64,000 nucleotides of DNA from an uncultured Prevotellaceae bacterium. GTDB lineage: Bacteria > Bacteroidota > Bacteroidia > Bacteroidales > Bacteroidaceae. The stretch's first letter is position 1; each line of letters begins with the position of its first letter. The notes beneath the pieces are model-generated. The model ran no database searches, was not told where the DNA came from, and saw only the letters and a program-made list of their open reading frames with translations. A program made the position numbers and the translations under genes. This document shows, one piece after another, positions 26,517-37,197 of this stretch. The stretch is from assembly GCA_900318995.1 (NCBI GenBank), contig ONMR01000001.1, positions 248,001 through 312,000 of the forward strand. Reading direction: 5' to 3'.

Positions 26517-27962
26517 ATGGAAACGGACAAAACTATTGTTGCCATTGAACTTGGCTCATCCAAGATTTCAGGCGTAGCAGGGCGCATAATGACGGACGGC
26601 TCTCTGAAAGTATTGGCTTTTGCCAGCGTGCCGTCATCGTCATGTATCAGACATGGAGCTGTCTATAATCTGGACAAGACCGCAAATGCCATTGCCGAGG
26701 TGGTAGAAAGGTTGAACAGCATTCTGGCCACAAAGATTGAGAAGGTTTATGTGGGTTATAATGCCAAAGGACTCAGGTCTGTCATCAGCAAGGTGGAACA
26801 CCAGTTTGAAGAGGAGACGGTAGTAAGCCAGGAGGTGATTGACGATATGTTCCAACAGTGTAGTGAAATTGAGTATGACGGCTATGTAAACCTTTTCCAG
26901 GAATCGCAGGAGTATATAGTTGACAATAAGCGCGGAACCGAAACGGATCCTATCGGCGTAGCCTGCCGCTCACTTGAGGGCAGTTACCTGAATATTCTGC
27001 TCAAGAAACAGGTGGCCGATTACATTGCCCAATGTTTTATGACGGCTCAGGTGGAGATAGTTGACGGTTATGTGGCACCGATGGTCCAGGCCGACGCAGT
27101 GCTTTCGGATGATGACCGTCAGCAGGGATGTGTTCTGGTTGATTATGGAGCAGATACGACAACGGTATCCGTTTATAAGAACGGTCTGTTACGTTTCCTG
27201 CGCGTAATACCGTTAGGCAGCGCCCTGATAACGCGGGATCTTTCGGCTATCCTCAAGATAGAACCTGATCAGGCGGAACAGCTTAAGTGTACCTATGGAC
27301 TCTGTAACCTCATCGGATCCAGGGATGAAGCCGAAACCATACTGCTGAATGACAAGAAGGTTTCGCTCAATGAAATAGGAGAGATTATTGAGGCCAGAAA
27401 CGAGGAAATATTACGTAACGTCTGTTCCCAGATAAAGGCATCCGGTTACAGCGATGTGCTTTATGCGGGAGTCGTACTGACGGGTGGCGGTTCGCAGTTG
27501 CGTCAACTGGATCAGGCATTCAAGGATCTGATGCCCTCCATGCGCCAGCCTCGCATTGCCACAGAGCCGGCCTGCGGTGTCTCTTGGGCAGAACCTCGCT
27601 GGAAACGCGGTGACGGATCGCAACTGGCGCTGCTATCCGTAATGGCCAAGGGAGATGAGAACTGCTGCGTTATGCGCAAGATGGATGAGATTGACAACCT
27701 TGCTCCCGAGGAGGAGATGAATATCGTTCAGGGCAGCTTGTTTACCGAGGACGGTGAAAGTGCTCAGGAGGAGCGTGACCGCAAGGAAGAAATGGAGCGT
27801 CAGGAGGCCGCTGCCAAGAAGGAGGAGGAAGTAAGGAAAGAAGAGGCCGAAGGAAAAGAAACAAAGAAGAAAGGACCCAGCGTATTTAAGCGTTGGTATG
27901 ACAATTTCATGAATATGGGAGAGAGTTTCTTTGATGACAAAGAGGACAAAGAACACAACTAA
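26517..27962 (+). CDS. ftsA: Cell division protein FtsA
   Basis: Actin-like ATPase that anchors FtsZ to the membrane. It opens with VAIELGSSKISGVAG, the phosphate-1 loop, and has a second loop VLVDYGADTTTVSVY and an adenosine motif VVLTGGGSQLRQLDQ. The C-terminus is longer than in E. coli FtsA: a charged Glu/Lys-rich linker (about 410-455) leads to VFKRWYDNFMNMGESFF, which fits an amphipathic membrane-targeting helix. It is separated from ftsZ by 17 bases. Confidence 0.95.
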   Translation: METDKTIVAIELGSSKISGVAGRIMTDGSLKVLAFASVPSSSCIRHGAVYNLDKTANAIAEVVERLNSILATKIEKVYVGYNAKGLRSVISKVEHQFEEETVVSQEVIDDMFQQCSEIEYDGYVNLFQESQEYIVDNKRGTETDPIGVACRSLEGSYLNILLKKQVADYIAQCFMTAQVEIVDGYVAPMVQADAVLSDDDRQQGCVLVDYGADTTTVSVYKNGLLRFLRVIPLGSALITRDLSAILKIEPDQAEQLKCTYGLCNLIGSRDEAETILLNDKKVSLNEIGEIIEARNEEILRNVCSQIKASGYSDVLYAGVVLTGGGSQLRQLDQAFKDLMPSMRQPRIATEPACGVSWAEPRWKRGDGSQLALLSVMAKGDENCCVMRKMDEIDNLAPEEEMNIVQGSLFTEDGESAQEERDRKEEMERQEAAAKKEEEVRKEEAEGKETKKKGPSVFKRWYDNFMNMGESFFDDKEDKEHN

Positions 27963-27979
27963 AGTTATCAGATAAGACA

Positions 27980-29191
27980 ATGAACCAGGATATTAAGGAT
28001 TTTGAGGAGAATGAGATCCTGCCGTTTGACTTTCCGACGGAGTCGCGCAAGATAATCAAAGTGATCGGTGTCGGTGGCGGAGGCGGCAATGCTGTAAAGA
28101 ACATGTATCGCGAAGGTATCCACGATGTGGTGTTTGTTATCGCCAATACCGACCAGCAGGCACTGGCAGACTCCGAGATACCCATTAAACTGCAGCTGGG
28201 ACGCCAGACTACCAATGGCTTGGGTGCCGGAAATGACCCTGAGGTGGCGCGTAAGGCCGCCGAAGAGAGTATAGAGGACATCAAGGCTCAGTTCAAGGAC
28301 GATACCCAAATGGTTTTCATAACAGCCGGTATGGGCGGCGGAACCGGAACCGGCGCAGCTCCTGTGATAGCCAGATGTGCAAAAGAGTGCGGAATGCTGA
28401 CTGTCGGAATAGTTACCATCCCGTTCAAATTCGAGATGCGCCCCAAAATCAAACAGGCGCTTAAGGGAGTGCGTGAGATGTCACAGCATGTGGATGCCCT
28501 GCTTGTCATAAGCAATGAAAAACTGCTTGAGATTTATCCCGACAAGAGCGTGGCTACCGGATTCAAGCATGTTGACGAGACTCTGACCACGGCTACCAAG
28601 AGTATTGCTGAGCTTATTACATGTCACGGTATAATCAATCTGGATTTCCGTGATGTCAAGAAGATACTGAGCAAAGGTGGCGTAGCAATAATGAGTACCG
28701 GTGTGGCCAAAGGTGAAAACCGCGTGAATCAGGCTTTTGATGCCGCACTCAAGTCTCCGCTTCTGTATAACAACGACATCCATAAATCAAAGAAGATACT
28801 CTTCAATATCTATCAGAGTACACAAGCTGAACATCAGCTCATGCTGGATGAGATGAATGAGGTCCGTCACTTTATGGATAAGTTTGAGGATAAGAACATA
28901 GAGGTAATATGGGGCCTTGCAAATGATGATACCCTTACGGACGAGGTCAAGATTACGGTGCTTGCTACGGGATTCGGCATTGAGAGTATCCCGATGATGG
29001 AAGATGAAGAGGAGACAGACAGGGTGATAGAGAATATTTACGGCGGCCGTATCAACAAACGTCAGCTCTATCTGTATGAACTGTCCGATGACGATCTTGA
29101 TAATGATGCGCTTGTAGATTCCATTGAATCATCTCCGTCATACCTGCGCAATTCCGTAGGACTTGCCGAAATAAAGTCCCTTAGAGCCTAA
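27980..29191 (+). CDS. ftsZ: Cell division GTPase FtsZ
   Basis: Tubulin-like GTPase forming the Z-ring. The GTP-binding loop is [15 protein letters not shown] (about 113-127), preceded by [12 protein letters not shown] and followed by the synergy-loop region with [11 protein letters not shown]. The C-terminal linker is short (about 40 residues) and acidic. The end [18 protein letters not shown] may hold a shortened FtsA-binding peptide. The stop overlaps that of the convergent recO gene by four bases. Confidence 0.96.
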   Translation: MNQDIKDFEENEILPFDFPTESRKIIKVIGVGGGGGNAVKNMYREGIHDVVFVIANTDQQALADSEIPIKLQLGRQTTNGLGAGNDPEVARKAAEESIEDIKAQFKDDTQMVFITAGMGGGTGTGAAPVIARCAKECGMLTVGIVTIPFKFEMRPKIKQALKGVREMSQHVDALLVISNEKLLEIYPDKSVATGFKHVDETLTTATKSIAELITCHGIINLDFRDVKKILSKGGVAIMSTGVAKGENRVNQAFDAALKSPLLYNNDIHKSKKILFNIYQSTQAEHQLMLDEMNEVRHFMDKFEDKNIEVIWGLANDDTLTDEVKITVLATGFGIESIPMMEDEEETDRVIENIYGGRINKRQLYLYELSDDDLDNDALVDSIESSPSYLRNSVGLAEIKSLRA

Positions 29192-29916
29192 TCAAATACA
29201 GCCTCAAGGACTTGGATAGACTTGAGTACCGGGAATGCCGGAACATGCAGTCTGAACCAGTTGTTGAGTGCGTTGAGTAACAGTACGCGTTCCTGACCGG
29301 TCAGGGGCGCGTCTTTTATATCATCAAAACCAGACGTCATAAGCAGATGGAGCTTATATGACAACCGGGAATCTATCCAGTCGGAGTGTGTGGGCTCAAG
29401 ATTGCTGAAGCATCCCTCTCTCAGGTCCAATACACATCCCGGGCTATAGTCATCGGCATTGGGGCATACACCGGTGTACGATGCTGTGCCTATCATGAAA
29501 GCTATGTGGAAATTGGCATAACTGCCTTCTGCGGCTTCATCCAGCCATCTGACAGATTCCGATATATAGCGGAACAACTGCGGGTTATCCTGCTCACCCT
29601 TAAGTGCGTAAGTCAGGAATTCCGACAGGAACAACGCTATGGCGCTTTTAAAGGGATTTCCGGGTATATCGCTGTACGGTGAGCTGTTCTTTATATCCTT
29701 TATGTGCTGTAGTGATTCGGTGGGAACAAACTCAGCCTGGAACTCCAACTGTGTAAGAGGCTGCAGCAGCGTGTTCCGTGCTGCGTTCTTGCTGTTGCCC
29801 GACAAAAACCATATAAATGGTACCATACCGTGCCGGTTGGTAAATATATGGGCTACGCTTGTCCTGTCGTTATGACGGACCGAACCTATCATTATACCTC
29901 TTTCAGGTTCCCACAT
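29188..29916 (-). CDS. recO: DNA repair protein RecO
   Basis: Recombination mediator that loads RecA with RecF/RecR. The ATG at 29916 gives MWEPERGIMIGSVRHND, which fits the family's N-terminal OB-fold. The open frame extends upstream to 30165 but would then run antisense through tRNA-Glu and its promoter, so that start is rejected. Phrases matching Bacteroidetes RecO are LLQPLTQLEFQAEF, IALFLSEFLTYAL and YANFHIAFMIGTASYTGVCPN. At 242 residues the length is normal. A Zn-finger is not apparent, which is common in this phylum. Confidence 0.88.
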   Translation of the reverse strand: MWEPERGIMIGSVRHNDRTSVAHIFTNRHGMVPFIWFLSGNSKNAARNTLLQPLTQLEFQAEFVPTESLQHIKDIKNSSPYSDIPGNPFKSAIALFLSEFLTYALKGEQDNPQLFRYISESVRWLDEAAEGSYANFHIAFMIGTASYTGVCPNADDYSPGCVLDLREGCFSNLEPTHSDWIDSRLSYKLHLLMTSGFDDIKDAPLTGQERVLLLNALNNWFRLHVPAFPVLKSIQVLEAVFD

Positions 29917-29974
29917 ATGAGAGTCAGGCTTTTGTCTTTGACTTAGCGAAGATATAAAAAAATAATGGAGAAAG

Positions 29975-30005
29975 TTTGCCGTTTGGAAAAATGTAACTAC
30001 TTTTG
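29975..30005 (+). promoter_or_regulatory. Promoter of the tRNA-Glu / rpsT region
   Basis: TTTG (29975-29978), 19 bases, then TACTTTTG (29998-30005): a full match to TTTG-N19-TAnnTTTG. It is 45 bases before the tRNA. Confidence 0.8.
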
Positions 30006-30049
30006 CATCCGCTTTATAGGGCAGCCTCCAAGAGGCTACCGGGAAGGAT

Positions 30050-30121
30050 GGCGCGTTCGTATATCGGCTAGTACTCAAGATTTTCATTCTTGCAAGATGA
30101 GTTCGACTCTCATACGCGCTA
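30050..30121 (+). tRNA. tRNA-Glu (TTC)
   Basis: A 72-nt cloverleaf: acceptor GGCGCGT pairs with ACGCGCT, anticodon stem CAAGA/TCTTG surrounds TTTTCAT giving TTC, and the T-arm is ATGAG-TTCGACT-CTCAT. The rpsT gene begins 33 bases later, so tRNA and S20 mRNA may come from one transcript. Confidence 0.93.
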
Positions 30122-30153
30122 CAAAGTGATAACAAATAAATAATTGATTTATA

Positions 30154-30408
30154 ATGGCAAACCACAAATCAGCCTTGAAGGCTATCAGAAAGAGCGAGAA
30201 GAGAAGACTTCACAACCGTTATTATGCAAAGACAATGCGTAATGCAGTTCGTCAGCTTCGCGCCATGACCAACAAGGAGGAGGCCGTTGCAACCTATCCT
30301 AAGGTTCAGAAGCTTCTTGATAAGCTGGCCAAGACCAAGCTCATCCACAAGAACAAGGCCGCTAACCTCAAGTCAAAGCTCTGCGCTCACATCGCTAAGC
30401 TCGCTTAA
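30154..30408 (+). CDS. rpsT: 30S ribosomal protein S20
   Basis: An 84-residue basic helical protein that binds 16S rRNA and helps assemble the small subunit. It begins [21 protein letters not shown], the family N-terminus, and continues with the [11 protein letters not shown] segment of the last helix. Length is typical. It is followed by a strong terminator shared with the convergent gyrB. Confidence 0.97.
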   Translation: MANHKSALKAIRKSEKRRLHNRYYAKTMRNAVRQLRAMTNKEEAVATYPKVQKLLDKLAKTKLIHKNKAANLKSKLCAHIAKLA

Positions 30409-30436
30409 TAGTAAGTACGCTTATGGTAAAAAAAAT

Positions 30437-30465
30437 AGGTTGGTTCTGCAGAACCAACCTTTTTT
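30437..30465. terminator. Bidirectional terminator between rpsT and gyrB
   Basis: Stem AGGTTGGTTC / GAACCAACCT with loop TGCA, flanked by A-run upstream and T-run downstream, so it can end transcription from both sides. Confidence 0.85.
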
Positions 30466-30468
30466 GTT

Positions 30469-32478
<2,010 letters not shown>

Positions 32479-32538
32479 TTAAAAATTGTATTTTTCAATA
32501 TAAATGTCCTTATATACGTATTTGTTTTGTCTTTTTTG

Positions 32539-32546
32539 TATTTTTG
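32539..32546 (+). promoter_or_regulatory. -7 element of the HTH-cupin/acyl-CoA synthetase operon
   Basis: TATTTTTG fits TAnnTTTG, 41 bases before the ATG at 32588. The four genes below have gaps of only one to five bases, so this is probably the promoter for all. Confidence 0.6.
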
Positions 32547-32587
32547 CAGCAAAATGTATAATTAACCTGTATATTAATACAAAATAT

Positions 32588-33163
32588 ATGAAAAGCAAAG
32601 TACAGGTCGGAAAGAAAATCCGCTCCCTGAGAGAATCAAAACAGATGGAGATTGAGGTGCTGGCAGAACGTGCCCAGTTACCATTGGAACAGGTTAAAGC
32701 TATTGAGAACGACGGACCTCTTCCGGGCCTGGCACCCCTTATTAAGATAGCCCGTGTGCTGGGCGTCAGGCTTGGCACATTTCTGGATGACCAGCAGAGC
32801 GTGGGCGCTGTGGTAAGCCGCCATGAAGAAGAGCGTGAAAGCGTCCGTTTCTCAAACCATGGTTCTGAAGGTCATGAGAATATGATATACCATTCTCTGT
32901 CCGAGGGTAAGGATAACCGTCATCTGGAACCTTTCGTGATTGACATCCTTCCGGCCGAGGACCCCAAGTTTGATCTGTCCACACATGAAGGTGAGGAGTT
33001 TATCTACGTTCTTGAAGGATATGTCGAGATAAACTACGGTAAGAACACCTATGTTTTGGAGAAAGGCGACAGCATATACTACGATTCAATCGTAAAACAT
33101 CATGTACACGGCTACAACGGCCAGAAAGCACGTATCCTAGCCGTAGTTTATACACCAATCTGA
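32588..33163 (+). CDS. XRE-type HTH regulator with cupin domain (first copy)
   Basis: A 191-residue protein: XRE/Cro HTH at about 7-65 ([35 protein letters not shown]) and a single-stranded beta-helix cupin domain at about 115-190 with [22 protein letters not shown] and [20 protein letters not shown] start at ATG 32588, since the earlier frame start would run through the promoter. Relatives act as repressors or activators that sense small molecules in the cupin, often near acyl- or amine-metabolism genes. The stop is four bases before the synthetase gene. Confidence 0.88.
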   Translation: MKSKVQVGKKIRSLRESKQMEIEVLAERAQLPLEQVKAIENDGPLPGLAPLIKIARVLGVRLGTFLDDQQSVGAVVSRHEEERESVRFSNHGSEGHENMIYHSLSEGKDNRHLEPFVIDILPAEDPKFDLSTHEGEEFIYVLEGYVEINYGKNTYVLEKGDSIYYDSIVKHHVHGYNGQKARILAVVYTPI

Positions 33164-33167
33164 CATT

Positions 33168-34820
33168 ATGCCTGAACTTTCGGAAAAGACTCTGGGCGAT
33201 TATCTTGAGCATTGGGCCAAGGTTTCGCCTGACAGGGAATATATCGTTTATTCGGACCGTGACCTGCGTTTTACCTGGAAGCAGTTCAATGAGAGGGTCG
33301 ACGACATGGCCAGGGGTCTGATAGCCATCGGCGTGACAAAGGGAACCCATGTGGGTCTATGGGCCCAGAATGTGCCCGACTGGCTTACTTTTCTCTATGC
33401 ATGCGCCAAGATCGGCGCCGTGTGCATAACGGTAAATACCAATTACAAACAGAATGAGCTGGAGTATCTGTGCAAGGACTCCGATATGCACACACTCTGC
33501 CTTACCGACGGCACTTGGGAGAGCAGTTATGTGGACATGGCCTATACCATGCTGCCGGAGCTTCGCGAATGTCAGCGCGGACATCTGGAGAGCAAGCGTT
33601 TCCCAAAGCTTAAGAATGTGGTTTATATAGGTCAGGAGAAGTATCGCGGTATGTACAATACCGCCGAGATACTCCTTCTGGGTGAGAATACCGATGATGA
33701 TGAGTTCCTGCGCCTGCGCAGGTCCGTAACCTGTCATGACGTTGTCAACATGCAATACACATCCGGTACCACGGGCTTTCCCAAGGGCGTAATGCTTACT
33801 CACTATAATATCGCCAATGACGGCTTCCTGACCGGTGAGCACATGAAATTCACGCAGGATGACAAGCTTTGCGTCTGTGTACCTCTGTTCCACTGTTTCG
33901 GAGTGGTGCTGGCAACAATGAACTGCCTGACCCATGGCTGTACCGAGGTTGTGGTGGAGCGTTTTGACCCGTTGGTGACGTTGGCCTCAGTGCATAAGGA
34001 GCGCTGTACCGCCCTGTACGGAGTGCCCACCATGTTTATAGCCGAACTGAACCACCCCATGTTCGATATGTTTGACCTTACATGCCTGCGTACCGGTATC
34101 ATGGCCGGATCTCTTTGTCCTATTGAACTGATGCGTAAGGTTGAGGATAAGATGCACTTGCGAGTGACCAGCGTATACGGCCTTACCGAGTCATCTCCGG
34201 GAATGAGCCAGACACGTATAGACGATCCCGACGAGGTGCGCTATACCACAGTGGGCCGTGACTACGAGTTCGTGGATGTCAAGGTGCTGGACCCTGAGAC
34301 AAATAAGGAGGTTCCCGCAGGAGTTCAGGGGGAGATGTGCTGCAAGGGATTCAATGTGATGAAAGGTTATTACAAGAATCCCAAGGCCACTGCCGAGGTA
34401 ATAGACAGCAACGGCTATCTGCATTCAGGTGACCTGGGTATAATGGATGAGAACGGCAACTACCGTATAACCGGCCGTATCAAGGATATGATCATACGCG
34501 GTGGTGAGAATATATATCCGCGTGAGATAGAGGAGTTTCTTTATCATCTGCCCGGCGTGCGTGACGTCCAGGTGGCCGGAGTACCTTCCAAAAAATACGG
34601 AGAGGAGGTAGGCGCATTCATAATTGCCGAAGAAGGGGCCGCTCTGACAGAGGACGTGGTGCGTGATTACTGCCGCGGCAAGATAGCCCGCTACAAGATA
34701 CCGAAATATGTATTCTTTGTAAAGGAATATCCCCTTACCGGCAGTGGAAAGATTCAGAAATTCAAGCTTCGCGAGCTTAGCCTCAAGCTTTGTGAAGAGC
34801 AGGGAATAGAAGTGATTTGA
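33168..34820 (+). CDS. AMP-forming acyl-CoA synthetase (fatty-acid-CoA ligase family)
   Basis: ANL-superfamily adenylating enzyme activating a carboxylic acid to its CoA thioester through an acyl-AMP. The P-loop is [16 protein letters not shown] (near residue 200), followed by [11 protein letters not shown] (A5) and the A7-type [35 protein letters not shown], and ends with the A10 lysine in [15 protein letters not shown]. The length of 550 residues is typical. Close relatives are named long- or medium-chain fatty-acid-CoA ligases; the exact acid is unknown. It sits between two HTH-cupin regulators in the same operon. Confidence 0.9.
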   Translation: MPELSEKTLGDYLEHWAKVSPDREYIVYSDRDLRFTWKQFNERVDDMARGLIAIGVTKGTHVGLWAQNVPDWLTFLYACAKIGAVCITVNTNYKQNELEYLCKDSDMHTLCLTDGTWESSYVDMAYTMLPELRECQRGHLESKRFPKLKNVVYIGQEKYRGMYNTAEILLLGENTDDDEFLRLRRSVTCHDVVNMQYTSGTTGFPKGVMLTHYNIANDGFLTGEHMKFTQDDKLCVCVPLFHCFGVVLATMNCLTHGCTEVVVERFDPLVTLASVHKERCTALYGVPTMFIAELNHPMFDMFDLTCLRTGIMAGSLCPIELMRKVEDKMHLRVTSVYGLTESSPGMSQTRIDDPDEVRYTTVGRDYEFVDVKVLDPETNKEVPAGVQGEMCCKGFNVMKGYYKNPKATAEVIDSNGYLHSGDLGIMDENGNYRITGRIKDMIIRGGENIYPREIEEFLYHLPGVRDVQVAGVPSKKYGEEVGAFIIAEEGAALTEDVVRDYCRGKIARYKIPKYVFFVKEYPLTGSGKIQKFKLRELSLKLCEEQGIEVI

Positions 34821-34821
34821 T

Positions 34822-35379
34822 ATGGAAATAAACGAACAAATAAAACAGATGGCCATGCGCCTGCGCGGACTCCGCGAGGATTTGGACATGACCGTAGAGG
34901 AGGTGGCATCCAAGTGTGGAATCACCCCAGATGAACTGAAACGCTACGAGTCAGGGGAATCGGATATCCCCATGAATTTCCTTTGCAATGCTGCCGCAGT
35001 GCTGGGGGTTGAGCCTCTTGAGCTGTTTGCCGGCGACTCACCCAACATGACAAGCTACTGGCTGGTCCGCAAGGGTAAAGGTCCGGTAATTGAACGTCAG
35101 AAAGCCTATAAGTATCAGGCACTTGCCATGGGATTCAAACACGCCAAGGCATCTCCGTTCATTGTGACCGTTGACCCTAAGATGGAGGAGCATATGCATC
35201 TCAATTCACATGAAGGTCAGGAATTCAACCTGGTGCTTAAGGGAACCCTGCTGTTGAGCATCGGCGGCAAGGAGTTGGTCCTGAACCCCGGGGACAGCAT
35301 TTATTTTGATGCCACCCAACCTCACGGAATGAAAGCGCTTAACGGAGAACCTGCCCGTTTCTTTGCAATTATAGTTTGA
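34822..35379 (+). CDS. XRE-type HTH regulator with cupin domain (second copy)
   Basis: A 185-residue paralogue of the protein at 32588: HTH at about 8-65 (MRLRGLREDLDMTVEEVASKCGITPDELKRYESGE) and a cupin at about 110-183 with HMHLNSHEGQEFNLVLKGTLLL and LNPGDSIYFDATQPHGMKAL, including a potential metal-binding His/Glu/Gln pattern. It starts one base after the first synthetase stop, and its own stop precedes the next ATG by five bases. The ligand is unknown. Confidence 0.88.
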   Translation: MEINEQIKQMAMRLRGLREDLDMTVEEVASKCGITPDELKRYESGESDIPMNFLCNAAAVLGVEPLELFAGDSPNMTSYWLVRKGKGPVIERQKAYKYQALAMGFKHAKASPFIVTVDPKMEEHMHLNSHEGQEFNLVLKGTLLLSIGGKELVLNPGDSIYFDATQPHGMKALNGEPARFFAIIV

Positions 35380-35384
35380 TTTTT

Positions 35385-37052
35385 ATGCTTGAAAAATACT
35401 TACGGAAAGTAGAGTTTGACTCACTTGAGGATTTCCTTGACAATTTTGAGATAATAGTACCTGAGAATTTCAACTTCGGCTATGACGTGGTTGACGAATG
35501 GGCCCGCACCGATCCGGATAAGCTGGCATTGCTGTGGACTAATGACGAAGGTGAGGAACACCGCTATACTTTTGCCGACATAAAACGCAAATCGGATCAG
35601 GTGGCCTCATTCTATCAGTCATTGGGAATAGGCCGTGGGGACTGCGTCATGATGATGCTCAAACGCCGTGCCGAGTTCTGGTTTTCGATAGTTGCCCTGC
35701 ATAAACTGGGCGCAGTGGCTATTCCGGCCACACATCTTCTAACACCCAAAGACCTTATTTACAGAGCCAACTCGGCACAGATCAAGATGATTGTATCTGC
35801 CGATGAGCCTATCATGATACAACATGTCAACGACTGCCTTAAGGATGCACCATCGGTCAAGGTCCTGGTGGCTACCGGGTCATACAACAAGGATGGCTGG
35901 CACAGCATGGATGAGGGCATGAGGAATGCGCCTGAGTTTGTACGTCCTGCCCATGTCAATGACAATCATGACATATCGTTGCTCTACTTTACTTCCGGCT
36001 CAAGCGGTAACCCCAAGATGGTAGCCCACAATTTCTTATACCCGTTGGGGCACATCGTGACTGCCAGGTACTGGCATAACGTCAATGAAAACAGCTTGCA
36101 TCTTACTGTGGCCGATACCGGCTGGGGCAAGGCTGTCTGGGGTAAACTTTACGGACAATGGCTGTCCGGCGCGGCCGTATTCGTTTACGACCATGAAAAG
36201 TTTACGCCGGCCAATATCCTGGCGGCAATGTCCAAGTATAAGGTTACATCATTCTGCGCTCCTCCCACAATCTACCGTTATCTTATTCGTGAAGACTTGA
36301 GCCAGTATGACCTGAGTGCCCTGAAATACTGCACGACTGCAGGCGAACCGCTGAATCCCAGCGTGTTTGAATTCTGGAAGGAGCATACAGGACTTGATAT
36401 CCATGAAGGATTCGGCCAGACAGAAACGGCCATGACAATAGGTACATTCCCATGGATGAAACCCAAACCCGGATCTCTGGGCGTTCCCAATCCGGCATAT
36501 GACATGGACCTGCTTACAAATGACGGACGTTCGGCCGAGGACGGTGAGAGCGGTGAGATTATCCTGCATACCGACAAGCGCATTCCGCTTGGCCTGTTCG
36601 AGGAGTACTACCATAATCCGGAACTGACCAGGACCGTCCACAATAACGGAATTTATCATACAGGTGATGTGGCTTGGCGTGACAGTGACGGCTACTACTG
36701 GTTTGTGGGCCGTACTGATGACGTAATCAAGAGTTCGGGTTACCGTATAGGACCGTTTGAGGTGGAGAGCGCCCTGATGACACATCCAGCAGTTGTGGAG
36801 TGTGCCGTAACCGGTGTTCCGGACGAGGTCCGCGGCCAGGTGGTCAAGGCCACTATCATACTGTCCAAGGAGTATCGTGACTATCCTGACAAGGAGGCTC
36901 TGGTCAAGGAGATACAGAATCATGTCAAAAAAGTATCGGCTCCGTACAAGTACCCGCGTGTGGTGGAATTCGTGGATGAGTTGCCCAAAACAATAAGCGG
37001 CAAAATCCGACGGGTGGAAATCCGCGACAGGGATGCACAGAAAAACGCTTGA
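35385..37052 (+). CDS. AMP-forming acyl-CoA synthetase (acetyl/medium-chain type)
   Basis: A second ANL adenylating enzyme of 555 residues. I use the ATG 35385; a TTG at 35376 in frame would overlap the previous stop. Motifs: YFTSGSSGNPKMVAHN (A3), GFGQTET (A5), YHTGDVAWRDSDGYYWFVGRTDDVIKSSGYRIGPFEVE (A7-A8) and ELPKTISGKIRRVEIR (A10 lysine). The A3 and A8 style resembles acetyl-CoA or medium-chain synthetases, distinct from the first one, so the two ligases probably act on different acids. Confidence 0.88.
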   Translation: MLEKYLRKVEFDSLEDFLDNFEIIVPENFNFGYDVVDEWARTDPDKLALLWTNDEGEEHRYTFADIKRKSDQVASFYQSLGIGRGDCVMMMLKRRAEFWFSIVALHKLGAVAIPATHLLTPKDLIYRANSAQIKMIVSADEPIMIQHVNDCLKDAPSVKVLVATGSYNKDGWHSMDEGMRNAPEFVRPAHVNDNHDISLLYFTSGSSGNPKMVAHNFLYPLGHIVTARYWHNVNENSLHLTVADTGWGKAVWGKLYGQWLSGAAVFVYDHEKFTPANILAAMSKYKVTSFCAPPTIYRYLIREDLSQYDLSALKYCTTAGEPLNPSVFEFWKEHTGLDIHEGFGQTETAMTIGTFPWMKPKPGSLGVPNPAYDMDLLTNDGRSAEDGESGEIILHTDKRIPLGLFEEYYHNPELTRTVHNNGIYHTGDVAWRDSDGYYWFVGRTDDVIKSSGYRIGPFEVESALMTHPAVVECAVTGVPDEVRGQVVKATIILSKEYRDYPDKEALVKEIQNHVKKVSAPYKYPRVVEFVDELPKTISGKIRRVEIRDRDAQKNA

Positions 37053-37067
37053 AAAGGCGTTTTTTTT
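37041..37067 (+). terminator. Terminator overlapping the end of the synthetase operon
   Basis: Stem AAAAACGC / GCGTTTTT around an 8-base loop that contains the stop codon, continuing into a T-run. Confidence 0.7.
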
Positions 37068-37100
37068 ATATGTTTTTATTATAATATTAATTAATTAAGT

Positions 37101-37108
37101 TATCTTTG
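37101..37108 (+). promoter_or_regulatory. -7 element of the coiled-coil lipoprotein/OmpA pair
   Basis: TATCTTTG fits TAnnTTTG exactly, 89 bases before the ATG at 37198, leaving a rather long leader. Confidence 0.55.
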
Positions 37109-37197
37109 CGCCTTGAAAGTTGCATAGGTTTTATGCCGAATTGCGATTTCCGACATTGTAACAAATGTTAATCCAATTAAATATTAATCTCAAAGCA

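Noticed and set aside
29914-30165. Upstream extension of recO to a start at 30165
   Set aside because: It would run through tRNA-Glu and its promoter; the family N-terminus begins at the ATG 29916.
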